Source: Hyphomicrobiales bacterium (GTDB lineage Bacteria > Pseudomonadota > Alphaproteobacteria > Rhizobiales > Beijerinckiaceae). From it: a stretch of 18,730 nucleotides of DNA. Shown piece by piece: positions 1 through 6,945 of the stretch (its first letter is position 1; the number at the start of each line of letters is the position of its first letter). The stretch spans positions 1 to 18,730 of the forward strand of contig JAQGKN010000146.1 in the NCBI GenBank assembly GCA_028290085.1, written 5' to 3'. The notes beneath the pieces are model-generated. The model made no database searches and was not told the DNA's origin. It saw only the letters and a program-made list of their open reading frames with translations. A program made the position numbers and the translations under genes.

Positions 1-369
1 CGCGCGCGCGCCCATGCGCCCTATTCGCAGTTCAAAGTGGGCGCTGCCATTCGCGGCGCGGGCGGCGGGCTGCATATCGGCTGCAACGTCGAGAATGCCG
101 CCTACCCTTCCGGCACCTGCGCGGAAGAGGCGGCCATCGCGGCGATGATCGCATCAGGCGAGACGCGCATCGCGGCTATAGCGGTGCTTGGTTCGGGCGA
201 CGCGCCGGTGACACCGTGCGGCGCTTGCCGTCAGCGGATCCGTGAATTCGCCACGCCCGCGACTCTGGTCCATGCGGGCAGCGTCAGCGGCGCACGGCTG
301 AGTGTTACACTGGACGCGTTGCTGCCCCATGCCTTTGGGCCGGACCTGCTCGCGGCGGCGCGGTCATGA
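1..369 (+). CDS. cdd: Cytidine deaminase (5' truncated by window edge)
   Basis: Zinc-dependent hydrolytic deamination of cytidine and deoxycytidine to uridine and deoxyuridine, a cytoplasmic pyrimidine salvage enzyme. The reading frame is open from base 1 (RARAHAPYSQFKVGAA), which matches the family's A-PYS-F-VGAA substrate-binding segment, so the start codon lies only slightly upstream of the window. Visible motifs are CNVENAAYPSGTCAEEAAI, which holds the first zinc Cys and the catalytic Glu (CAE), and PCGACRQ, which holds the other two zinc Cys. With 122 residues visible, it fits the short family of about 130 residues with one deaminase domain. The stop codon overlaps the next gene by ATGA, so it is the first visible gene of a nucleoside salvage operon. 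The internal ATG at 37 falls inside the conserved core and is not the true start. Confidence 0.95.
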   Translation, partial: RARAHAPYSQFKVGAAIRGAGGGLHIGCNVENAAYPSGTCAEEAAIAAMIASGETRIAAIAVLGSGDAPVTPCGACRQRIREFATPATLVHAGSVSGARLSVTLDALLPHAFGPDLLAAARS

Positions 370-1187
370 CACCGCTCTGGATGGGCGCTGTTGCACGCGT
401 GCGCGCAGCCGTGGGCGACACGCCTGTCGATCTCGCCATCGTGCTGGGCACGGGGCTCGGCGAGGTCGCCGGCGACGATCCTGCCGATATCGCCGTCCCC
501 TATTCCGAATTGCCCGGCTTTCCGCGCAGCGATGTTTCGGGGCATGCAGGGCGGCTGGTGCTCAGCCGTCGCGGCGGGCGTCTGATCGCCTGGTTACAGG
601 GCCGCGCGCATTACTACGAGAGCGGCGATGCCCGCGCGATGTCGGGCGCGATCGACGCGCTCGCCGCGCTGGGGGCAAAGCAGCTGATCGTCACCTGTGC
701 ATCAGGTAGCACGCGGCCCGATCTCGCGACAGGCTCCCTCGTTCTCATCAACGACCACATCAATTTCAGCGGCATGAACCCGTTGATCGGCGCGGAAGGC
801 GACACGCGCTTCGTGGCTATGACGCAGGCCTACGATCCCGCGCTGGCAGCGCAATTGAAAGCGGCTGCGGCGCAGGCCCATGTCGCGCTCGGCGAGGGCG
901 TCTACATGTGGTTTTCAGGACCGTCCTTCGAGACGCCTGCGGAAGTGCGCATGGCCGCGGTGCTCGGCGCCGATCTCGTGGGCATGTCGACCGTGCCCGA
1001 GGTGATCCTCGCGCGACGGCTGGGCTTGCGCATCGCGGGGCTGTCGCTCGTCACCAATTTCGCGGCGGGGATCGCAGGTGGCGACCCCGATCATGCGGGA
1101 ACGAAGCGCGTTGCCGCCGCTGGCGCGGACGCGCTCAAACGGCTGCTGGACAGCTTCCTTTTGCCTTCAAGCGAGAGTCTTTCATGA
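366..1187 (+). CDS. punA: Purine nucleoside phosphorylase, trimeric (PNP/MTAP) family
   Basis: Phosphorolysis of purine (deoxy)nucleosides to free base and (deoxy)ribose-1-phosphate in the cytoplasm. The 273 residues match the usual size of trimeric PNPs. Motifs seen are the phosphate loop GTGLG (28-32), SGH (58-60), GRAHYYE (79-85), SGPSFETPAEVR (184-195) with the purine-binding Glu at 189, GMSTVPEV (206-213), and SLVTN ending in Asn231. Asn at this place is the family mark of 6-oxopurine (inosine/guanosine) specificity. An oddity is CASGST at 111-116, where well-studied members read NAAGG in the active-site loop. The start ATG overlaps the stop of cdd (ATGA, 366-369), and the stop overlaps the deoC start in the same way. 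The name punA fits the trimeric class better than deoD, which properly refers to the hexameric class. Confidence 0.93.
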   Translation: MTPLWMGAVARVRAAVGDTPVDLAIVLGTGLGEVAGDDPADIAVPYSELPGFPRSDVSGHAGRLVLSRRGGRLIAWLQGRAHYYESGDARAMSGAIDALAALGAKQLIVTCASGSTRPDLATGSLVLINDHINFSGMNPLIGAEGDTRFVAMTQAYDPALAAQLKAAAAQAHVALGEGVYMWFSGPSFETPAEVRMAAVLGADLVGMSTVPEVILARRLGLRIAGLSLVTNFAAGIAGGDPDHAGTKRVAAAGADALKRLLDSFLLPSSESLS

Positions 1188-1927
1188 CAGACGCGCGTGC
1201 CTTGGCGCTGCGGGCCATTCCGCTGATCGACCTGACCGATCTCTCCGACACGTGTTCGGAGCACCAGATTGAAGCATTGACGCGGCGCGCTTTGTCCCTC
1301 GATCCCACGGTGGCTGCGCTTTGCATCTGGCCGCAATTTGTCAGCGGCGTGCGCACGGCGTTGCGCGGGTCTGTGATCCGGCTCGCCACCGTCATCAATT
1401 TTCCCAAGGGCAGCGAAGACGTCGAGCGCGCAGTGTCGGATGCGCAGGAAGCGCTTTCCGATGGAGCAAACGAGATTGATCTCGTCATGCCCTATCGCGC
1501 CTTTCTCGCCGGGCGCATCGAGCCGGCGCGCGAAATGATCAGCGCCGTCGCCGATTGCCTGCCGCGCGGCGCCTTGCTGAAAGTCATCCTCGAAACCGGC
1601 GAACTGGGTGATGCGGAACACATCGCGCAGGCGAGCCGCCTTGCGATCGAATGCGGCGCGCATTTCCTGAAGACCTCGACCGGCAAGACGAAAGTGTCTG
1701 CCACGCCGGAGGCCGCGCGCGTCATGCTCACCTGCATCCGCGACAGCGCGCGGCCCGTCGGCTTCAAGGCTTCCGGCGGGTTGCGCACGCTTGCAGATGC
1801 AGCGGTCTATCTCGCGCTCGCCGACGAGGTCATGGGGACGGGTTGGGCGTCACCGCAAACATTCCGCTTCGGTGCGAGCAGCCTGCTCGACGCGCTTCTC
1901 GCCGCTGTAGAGGCGAACCCGGCATGA
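1184..1927 (+). CDS. deoC: Deoxyribose-phosphate aldolase
   Basis: Class I aldolase that splits 2-deoxyribose-5-phosphate into glyceraldehyde-3-phosphate and acetaldehyde, the exit from deoxynucleoside breakdown. The 247-residue TIM barrel resembles the longer E. coli-type DeoC. Key residues are visible: NEIDLVMPYRA with Asp99, FLKTSTGK with the Schiff-base Lys163, and VGFKASGG with Lys195, which correspond to D102, K167 and K201 of E. coli. C-terminal FRFGASSLL is also typical. The frame is open far upstream (from 908), but that part is a shadow of the phosphorylase gene. The ATG at 1184 overlaps the preceding stop as ATGA, and the family's N-terminus (MTDARALALRAIPLIDLT) begins there. The stop overlaps deoA, again by ATGA. 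Confidence 0.95.
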   Translation: MTDARALALRAIPLIDLTDLSDTCSEHQIEALTRRALSLDPTVAALCIWPQFVSGVRTALRGSVIRLATVINFPKGSEDVERAVSDAQEALSDGANEIDLVMPYRAFLAGRIEPAREMISAVADCLPRGALLKVILETGELGDAEHIAQASRLAIECGAHFLKTSTGKTKVSATPEAARVMLTCIRDSARPVGFKASGGLRTLADAAVYLALADEVMGTGWASPQTFRFGASSLLDALLAAVEANPA

Positions 1928-3249
1928 AGCTGCCGCAGGAAATCATCCGCCACAAGCGCGACGGAAAGGTGCTTGATGCAGCCGACATCGAAGCGTTCAT
2001 TCACGGGCTGACGCACGAGCACATCACCGAGGGACAGGCCGCCGCCTTCGCGATGGCCGTGTTCTTCCAGGGCATGAGCACAGACGAATGCGCGGTGCTG
2101 ACACGCGCAATGATGATGTCGGGCCATGTGCTCGATTGGTCGAAAGAAGGGCTCGGCGGGCCGGTGCTCGACAAGCATTCGACGGGCGGCGTCGGCGACG
2201 ATATCAGCCTCATCGTCGCGCCGGCGGTCGCAGCCTGCGGCGGGTTCGTACCCATGATTTCGGGACGCGGCCTCGGCCATACCGGCGGCACGCTCGACAA
2301 GCTCGAAGCCATTCCCGGCTATGACGCGACGCCGGATCGAACGCGGCTCGCGCGCGTCGTGCGCGAGGTCGGCTGCGCGATCATTGGCCAGACGGCGGAA
2401 CTCGCACCAGCCGACCGCAGGCTTTATGCGATCCGCGATGTCACGGGCACCGTGGAATCCATTCCACTCATTACGGCCTCCATCCTCTCGAAGAAACTCG
2501 CCGCGGGACTCGACGGTCTCGTCATGGATGTGAAGACCGGCTCGGGCGCTTTCATGCAGAGTGTCACAGACGCGGAAGACCTCGCGCATTCGCTCGCCGA
2601 TGTCGCGACGCGCGCGGGCCTGCCGACTGTGTCGCTCGTCACCGACATGGACCAGCCCCTCGCCAGCGCCGCCGGAAATGCAGTCGAGACAGCCCATGCC
2701 ATCGCGCACCTCACCGGGGTGAAGCGCGAGCCGCGCGTGCAGGAGATCGTCGTCGCGCTCGGTGCGGAAATGCTGCTGCTCGGCGGGCTCGTGGCCGACA
2801 TGGAAATGGGTCGACGGCGCATCGAGGCTGCGCTCGACAGCGGCGCGGCAGCGGATCGCTTTGCGCGCATGGTCGCGGCGCTGGGTGGCCCGAACGATCT
2901 TCTGCAACGGCCGCGAGCCTATCTCGCATCGGCCCCAGTCGTACGCCCGGTGCCCTCGCCTGCGAGCGGCTTCGTGACGCATATTGCCACGCGCGACCTC
3001 GGCCTCGCCGTCGTCGCACTCGGCGGTGGCCGAAGGCGCGCAGCAGATCTCGTCGATCCCGCCGTTGGCCTGACCGAGATCTGTTCGCTCGGCAGTCCCG
3101 TTTTGGCCGGGCAGCCGCTGGCTTTCGTGCACGCGCGTGATGCGGGTGCAGCTGAAATCGCTATTGCGGCTGTGCAGGCAGGCATGACCATTGCCGATGA
3201 ACCCGGCGCCCCGCGCGCGCCTGTACTGGCGTGCATCGTGGCGGCTTAA
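1924..3249 (+). CDS. deoA: Thymidine phosphorylase
   Basis: Reversible phosphorolysis of thymidine and deoxyuridine to base plus 2-deoxyribose-1-phosphate. The protein is 441 residues, the usual bacterial length. It has the phosphate-binding KHSTGG (84-89), the family signature SGRGLGHTGGTLDKLE (113-128), and the pyrimidine-binding residues Arg171, Ser186 and Lys190, at the same numbers as in E. coli DeoA. The C-terminal alpha/beta domain follows (about 340-441). The ATG at 1924 overlaps the deoC stop (ATGA); the longer open frame from 1651 overlaps deoC and is rejected. It is the last gene of the nucleoside operon. Its TAA (3247-3249) overlaps the stop codon of the convergent NlpC/P60 gene, with no hairpin terminator visible between them. 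The operon supplies deoxyribose-1-phosphate, but the mutase needed to feed DeoC is not in this window. Confidence 0.96.
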   Translation: MKLPQEIIRHKRDGKVLDAADIEAFIHGLTHEHITEGQAAAFAMAVFFQGMSTDECAVLTRAMMMSGHVLDWSKEGLGGPVLDKHSTGGVGDDISLIVAPAVAACGGFVPMISGRGLGHTGGTLDKLEAIPGYDATPDRTRLARVVREVGCAIIGQTAELAPADRRLYAIRDVTGTVESIPLITASILSKKLAAGLDGLVMDVKTGSGAFMQSVTDAEDLAHSLADVATRAGLPTVSLVTDMDQPLASAAGNAVETAHAIAHLTGVKREPRVQEIVVALGAEMLLLGGLVADMEMGRRRIEAALDSGAAADRFARMVAALGGPNDLLQRPRAYLASAPVVRPVPSPASGFVTHIATRDLGLAVVALGGGRRRAADLVDPAVGLTEICSLGSPVLAGQPLAFVHARDAGAAEIAIAAVQAGMTIADEPGAPRAPVLACIVAA

Positions 3250-4094
3250 AGAGCGAGACGGCGGATCGCTGTCACCGGGCCGAAACTCTTTTCGGCAATG
3301 CGCGCGCGCGCCACATCGAGGGGCTCCGACACGACGAGCATGTGATGGCCGTTGGCGTGCAGCAGCCGGTGCTCGTCCTGCATCATACCGACATGACCTT
3401 TCCAGAACACGAGATCGCCGCGTTGCAAGTCTGCGCCCTCTGGCACGGGTTGGCCGAGTTCGGCCTGCATCATGTCCGTGTCGCGCGGCGCCTCGCGTCC
3501 GGCCGCGTGCAAGGCGATCTGCACGAGCCCGGAACAATCGAGGCCGGAAAAGGTCTTTCCGCCCCATAGGTAGGGCACGCCAATATAGAGTTCGGCGGTC
3601 GCGACAAAGTCCGCCAGCCGCGTGTCCGGCGCGCCCAGGTGCTCGGCCCAGATGCAGCGGCCATCGGCGAGAAATGCGAAGTCGCCCTTGATCGCCGTCA
3701 CTGCAACAAGCCCGCCCAGCGGCAATGCGCCGAGGGTGGGCGCCTTCATGCTGCGGCCGGGATAGAGGAAGGTGCGCGGCACCATCACACGATGGCTGGG
3801 TTCGACGAGGGCCGCATCCAGCGAGTCCGCGGGCATATAGCCGACGTAGCCGTCGCTGGCGATCTGCCCCCAGGCCCAGCCCTCCTCGACGTCGTAGATC
3901 ACGACCTCTTCGCCAAAGAGCACCTGCGTATCCAGACTGCAATCGGGGCTCGGTCGTGACCGCAGCGGGATGGCCTCATCGACGACGCGCATGCGCAGGC
4001 CCTCGACATAACAAGGTGCTGCGACAGTGCCCTCGAGGTGCGCGGCGGCGAGATCTTCGCGCGCGGGTGTGCGTCGCGGGTCGAAGCCGGTCAC
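3246..4094 (-). CDS. SH3b + NlpC/P60 cysteine peptidase, cytoplasmic, YkfC-like
   Basis: Predicted peptidase of 282 residues for murein-type peptides. Two SH3b-like segments (about 40-95 and 100-155) are followed by an NlpC/P60 domain (about 165-265). The catalytic Cys187 sits in FSGLDCSGLVQ, His234 in GDLVFWKGHVGM, and the third residue His246 in LLHAN. There is no signal peptide or membrane segment, so the protein probably works in the cytoplasm. This layout resembles YkfC-type gamma-D-glutamyl-L-diamino acid endopeptidases, which cut released murein peptides with a free N-terminal L-Ala; the exact substrate is inferred. The start is GTG at 4094, overlapping the MarR stop (GTGA), so it should be co-transcribed with marR and possibly pepA. 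Other NlpC/P60 specificities cannot be excluded. Confidence 0.85.
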   Translation of the reverse strand: MTGFDPRRTPAREDLAAAHLEGTVAAPCYVEGLRMRVVDEAIPLRSRPSPDCSLDTQVLFGEEVVIYDVEEGWAWGQIASDGYVGYMPADSLDAALVEPSHRVMVPRTFLYPGRSMKAPTLGALPLGGLVAVTAIKGDFAFLADGRCIWAEHLGAPDTRLADFVATAELYIGVPYLWGGKTFSGLDCSGLVQIALHAAGREAPRDTDMMQAELGQPVPEGADLQRGDLVFWKGHVGMMQDEHRLLHANGHHMLVVSEPLDVARARIAEKSFGPVTAIRRLAL

Positions 4095-4468
4095 TGGCCG
4101 ATGTCCTTGCTCGCGAGATCGCCCGCTTTCTGCACCACCATGTCGCCGAGCTTCTCCACATAGAGCGCGCCCTTAACGGTGCGCTGGATGATGACGTTGC
4201 GCTTGTCGGCCTCGTCGCGGCGGCGCGCGACGATGGCCTGCTTGCCCATGGAATCGAGCGCGCGCGTGATGACGGGCTTGGTGACGCCGAGTTTCTGCGC
4301 GAGACCGCGCACCGTGTGCGGCGGCTGTTCCAGATAGACCGTGAGCAGGATCGCCAATTGGCGATGCGTGAAATCGGTGAGCCCCTCGGGCCGCGTCTCG
4401 CGCACCAGCGAGAGCGTGATGTCATGCAGAAGGTTCAACCCCTGCGCCGTTTTCAACTCGACTAACAT
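4091..4468 (-). CDS. MarR-family winged-helix transcriptional regulator
   Basis: Small 125-residue DNA-binding protein. The wHTH core runs from about 35 to 100: a first helix TDFTHRQLAILLTVYL, a recognition region GLAQKLGVTKPVITRALDSM (55-74), and a wing with basic RRRDEADKRN (82-91), matching the conserved D-x-R-D-K-R type wing of MarR proteins. Flanking helices for dimerisation are short, making it a compact member. ATG at 4468 is preferred; a TTG one codon upstream (4471) is in frame and possible. The purine-rich stretch GAGTGGGG upstream may serve as ribosome binding site. It lies 52 bases after pepA and is translationally linked to the NlpC/P60 gene through a GTGA overlap. Its ligand and targets are unknown; local autoregulation of the cluster is a guess. 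Confidence 0.85.
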   Translation of the reverse strand: MLVELKTAQGLNLLHDITLSLVRETRPEGLTDFTHRQLAILLTVYLEQPPHTVRGLAQKLGVTKPVITRALDSMGKQAIVARRRDEADKRNVIIQRTVKGALYVEKLGDMVVQKAGDLASKDIGQ

Positions 4469-4520
4469 CAACGCCCCACTCAGTTACAATCTCGCCATCT
4501 TGCGCGCTGGAGCCGCGCGT

Positions 4521-5921
4521 TCAAGCCTGTTTTTGCACGCGCCGCTCCAGCAGTTCGTACAGCAGCCGCGCGGTTTGCGTCTCGCCGCCTTCGGGGCGGC
4601 CCGGCTTGGTCGAGGGCATCCAGCCGTAAATATCGAAATGCACCCATGCGCCAGCGCCTTCGGCGAATCGGCGCAGGAACAGTGCCGCCGTGATGGATCC
4701 CGCGAAGGGACCGTTGGACACATTGTTGAGCTGCGAGATTTTCCCATCGAGCAGGCTGTCGTAGGGCTCCCACAAGGGCATACGCCAGACGGGGTCGTGC
4801 ACGCGCGTGCCAGTGCCCGCGATCTCGGCGGCGAGTGCGTCGTCGTCGGTATAGAAGGGCGGCAGGTCGGGCCCGAGTGCCACGCGGGCGGCACCAGTGA
4901 GCGTTGCGAAGTCGAACAGCAGTGCGGGGTTTTCTTCCGCGGCCAGCGACAGAGCATCGGCGAGAATGAGGCGGCCCTCGGCATCCGTGTTGCCGATCTC
5001 GACGTTGAGGCCCTTGCGGCTGGGATAGACGTCGCCGGGGCGGAAGGCGTTGCCTGCGATTGAGTTCTCGACAATAGGGACCAGTACGCGCAGTCGCACC
5101 GGCAGTTTCGCATCCATGATCATATGGGCGAGCGCGAGAGCGGTTGCGGCGCCCGCCATGTCCTTCTTCATCAAGAGCATGGCGATGGACGGTTTGATGT
5201 CGAGGCCGCCGGTGTCGAAGCAGACGCCTTTCCCCACCAGCGTCACTTTCAGGCCGTCCTCAGGGCCCCATGAAAAATCGACGAGGCGGGGCGCCTCTTC
5301 AGCCGCGCGGCCGACCGCGTGGATGAGCGGAAAATTCTGCGCCAGAAGTTCGTCGCCCATGATGCTGCTGCAGGTCGCCCCATGGCGGGCCGCGAGATCC
5401 TGCACGGCTTTTTCCAGCGCGCCCGGCCCCATGTCGTTGGCGGGTGTGTTGACGAGGTCGCGGGCCAGCGTAACGCCCTCCGCCATGCGGGTGACGCGGG
5501 CAGCATCGACGCCATCGGGGCAAACGAGGCGCGGAGCCTCACCCGCCTGAGCCTTGTAGCGCGTGAAGCGGTAGGCGGAGAGGCACCAGCCGAGCGCGGC
5601 GAGTTCGGCTGCGGGCGCACCGCCGGGCAGCGCGTCGGCGAAACGATAGAGACCTGCGGGCAGGATTGTCGCGAGCTTGCCGGCGAGGAATGGATCGACG
5701 TAGCGCGCGTCCGCCGCCTCGATGGCGAAGAGCACGCCGGCGAGGCCGCCTTCAGCATCCGGCAGAATGCAATGGCGCCCGGCGCGGGGCTCGAAGCCGG
5801 AGGCCCTGGCAAAAGCAGCGGCCATGGGCGGGAGCGCGGCCGCGCGGGTCTGCCAGTCGTCGCTGGTGACGAACCAGACGGGCACGGAGCGTTCGGACGA
5901 GCGGGCGGCGAGCAGCGGCAT
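4521..5921 (-). CDS. pepA: Leucyl aminopeptidase family protein (peptidase M17)
   Basis: Two-metal cytoplasmic aminopeptidase that removes N-terminal residues from peptides. It has 466 residues, with an N-terminal macro-like domain (about 1-140) and a catalytic domain (about 150-466). Metal ligands align with the family spacing: Lys231 and Asp236 in VGKGVCFDTGGLDIKPS, Asp254 in MKKDMAGAA, and Asp313 and Glu315 in the signature NTDAEGRL (311-318). Catalytic Lys243 and Arg317 are also present. The start ATG at 5921 is preceded by GAGGACC at a suitable distance. It is the first gene of the leftward cluster pepA-marR-nlpC. Its divergent neighbour is tadD, about 100 bases away. A role in trimming murein-derived peptides together with the NlpC/P60 enzyme is inferred from context; general peptide turnover is equally possible. 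Confidence 0.93.
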   Translation of the reverse strand: MPLLAARSSERSVPVWFVTSDDWQTRAAALPPMAAAFARASGFEPRAGRHCILPDAEGGLAGVLFAIEAADARYVDPFLAGKLATILPAGLYRFADALPGGAPAAELAALGWCLSAYRFTRYKAQAGEAPRLVCPDGVDAARVTRMAEGVTLARDLVNTPANDMGPGALEKAVQDLAARHGATCSSIMGDELLAQNFPLIHAVGRAAEEAPRLVDFSWGPEDGLKVTLVGKGVCFDTGGLDIKPSIAMLLMKKDMAGAATALALAHMIMDAKLPVRLRVLVPIVENSIAGNAFRPGDVYPSRKGLNVEIGNTDAEGRLILADALSLAAEENPALLFDFATLTGAARVALGPDLPPFYTDDDALAAEIAGTGTRVHDPVWRMPLWEPYDSLLDGKISQLNNVSNGPFAGSITAALFLRRFAEGAGAWVHFDIYGWMPSTKPGRPEGGETQTARLLYELLERRVQKQA

Positions 5922-5957
5922 TCGGTGGTCCTCGAGGTAAAGCCCAGCTTGGGCGCA

Positions 5958-5980
5958 TTAACAGATGCTTAGGGTTAATT
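5958..5980 (+). promoter_or_regulatory. CtrA-like box upstream of tadD
   Basis: TTAA-CAGATGC-TTAG at 5958-5972 matches the alphaproteobacterial CtrA consensus TTAA-N7-TTAA with one mismatch. A further half-site, GGTTAATT (5973-5980), follows directly. TATGTT at 5984-5989 could be a -10 element, which would place transcription start shortly before the ATG at 6022. The site lies between the divergent pepA and tadD, 50 bases before tadD. The same 12-mer TTAGGGTTAATT recurs upstream of cpaB. The match is seen in the sequence; CtrA binding is inferred. Confidence 0.5.
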
Positions 5981-6021
5981 CTTTATGTTTGTGGCAGTTG
6001 TCTCCAGTAGCGACGGTCTTG

Positions 6022-6852
6022 ATGTACGGTTTCCCCGGTAGCCGCTCCCCCGCCAAAACGGCGGGACTGTGCCTTGCTCTTTCGCTCACGCTGGCTCTCG
6101 GCGCCTGCAAGAGTGTCGGAGACATCACGGGTTCCTTGCGTCCAGGAAGTGTAGCCGCTCCCACGGATGAAACCAGCCTGCGTGCATATGCCGATAGCTG
6201 GGGCCGCAAATACGATCAGAATCCTTCCGACAAGATGACCGCGCTCACCTACGCGGCTGCGCTTCGCCGCCTGACGCAATATGCGCAGGCCACCGCCGTT
6301 TTGCAGCGCGCGGCTGCGAAATTTCCCGACGACCTCGAGGTCCTGGGTGCCTATGGAAAGGCACTTGCGGATGCCGGCCGGTGGCAGGAGGCAGCCGATG
6401 TGCTGTCTCGCGCACAGACTCCGGAACGCCCGAACTGGTCAATTCTCTCGGCGCTGGGCTCCGTCTCGGATCAACTGGGCGATCACCCGGCGGCGCAGGA
6501 ATATTATCGCGCGGCTTTGAAGATCGTCCCAGATCAGCCGTCCGTCCTTTCCAATCTCGGCCTCTCTTACGCGCTTGCCAAGACTCTGCCTTCCGCCGAG
6601 GAAGCTCTCCAGCGCGCGGTCGCGCAACCGGCCGCCGATATGCGCGTGCGGCAGAACTATGCGCTCGTGCTTGCCCTGGAGGGAAAGTTCAATGAAGCGG
6701 AAGTGATATCGCGTCGTGACCTCTCTCCGCAGGACGCAGCCGCCAACGTCGCATCCATTCGCCAGATGATCGCGCAATCCGACACATGGCGCGATATCCA
6801 GAAGCTCGATGCGAAAGGCCGGCGCAACGGTGCGGCCACAGCCGCGCGCTGA
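6022..6852 (+). CDS. tadD: TPR-repeat lipoprotein of the Tad pilus system (TadD)
   Basis: Probable pilus assembly lipoprotein of 276 residues. The N-terminus has basic residues, a hydrophobic stretch (about 14-27) and a lipobox LALGAC with lipidated Cys29, followed by tetratricopeptide-like helical repeats (about 65-225), for example ALTYAAALRRLTQYAQATAV and VLSNLGLSYALAKTLPSAEE. TadD proteins help the secretin assemble at the outer membrane. The start at 6022 gives a proper lipoprotein signal peptide; the in-frame ATG at 5965 would add 19 residues and lies inside the predicted promoter region, so it is rejected. The gene converges on tadC and ends before a terminator. It is the only pilus gene on this side and has its own upstream CtrA-like box. 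Confidence 0.88.
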   Translation: MYGFPGSRSPAKTAGLCLALSLTLALGACKSVGDITGSLRPGSVAAPTDETSLRAYADSWGRKYDQNPSDKMTALTYAAALRRLTQYAQATAVLQRAAAKFPDDLEVLGAYGKALADAGRWQEAADVLSRAQTPERPNWSILSALGSVSDQLGDHPAAQEYYRAALKIVPDQPSVLSNLGLSYALAKTLPSAEEALQRAVAQPAADMRVRQNYALVLALEGKFNEAEVISRRDLSPQDAAANVASIRQMIAQSDTWRDIQKLDAKGRRNGAATAAR

Positions 6853-6890
6853 GCGCAATGACTCTCAATTCTACCGGAACTGAATGAAAC

Positions 6891-6934
6891 AGAGCCGCGC
6901 TCCGCTGAACGGAGACGCGGCTCTTCTCTTTTTT
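6891..6934 (+). terminator. Rho-independent terminator after tadD
   Basis: The stem AGAGCCGCG/CGCGGCTCT extends inward through CTCCG/CGGAG with one bulged A and a short CTGAA loop (6891-6924). It is followed by TCTCTTTTTT (6925-6934). The T-run is on the + strand, so it mainly ends the tadD transcript. It also lies just past the tadC stop, but the opposite side has only a weak T tract. Confidence 0.85.
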
Positions 6935-6945
6935 ATGGCCGGGGA

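Noticed and set aside
1..12. CGCGCG run at the window start
   Set aside because: It codes for Arg-Ala residues of cytidine deaminase; simple codon usage, not a repeat element.
1807..3942. Long open frame on the - strand (711 codons)
   Set aside because: It runs antisense to deoA and into the NlpC/P60 gene in another frame. The product is Arg/Ala-rich low-complexity sequence without a recognisable domain, and the genes on the other frames have clear motifs. It is a GC-rich shadow.
4471..4520. Short GCGCG/CGCGC hairpin between pepA and marR as terminator
   Set aside because: The stem is only five pairs and there is no T-run, so it gives no good reason to split the cluster into two transcripts.
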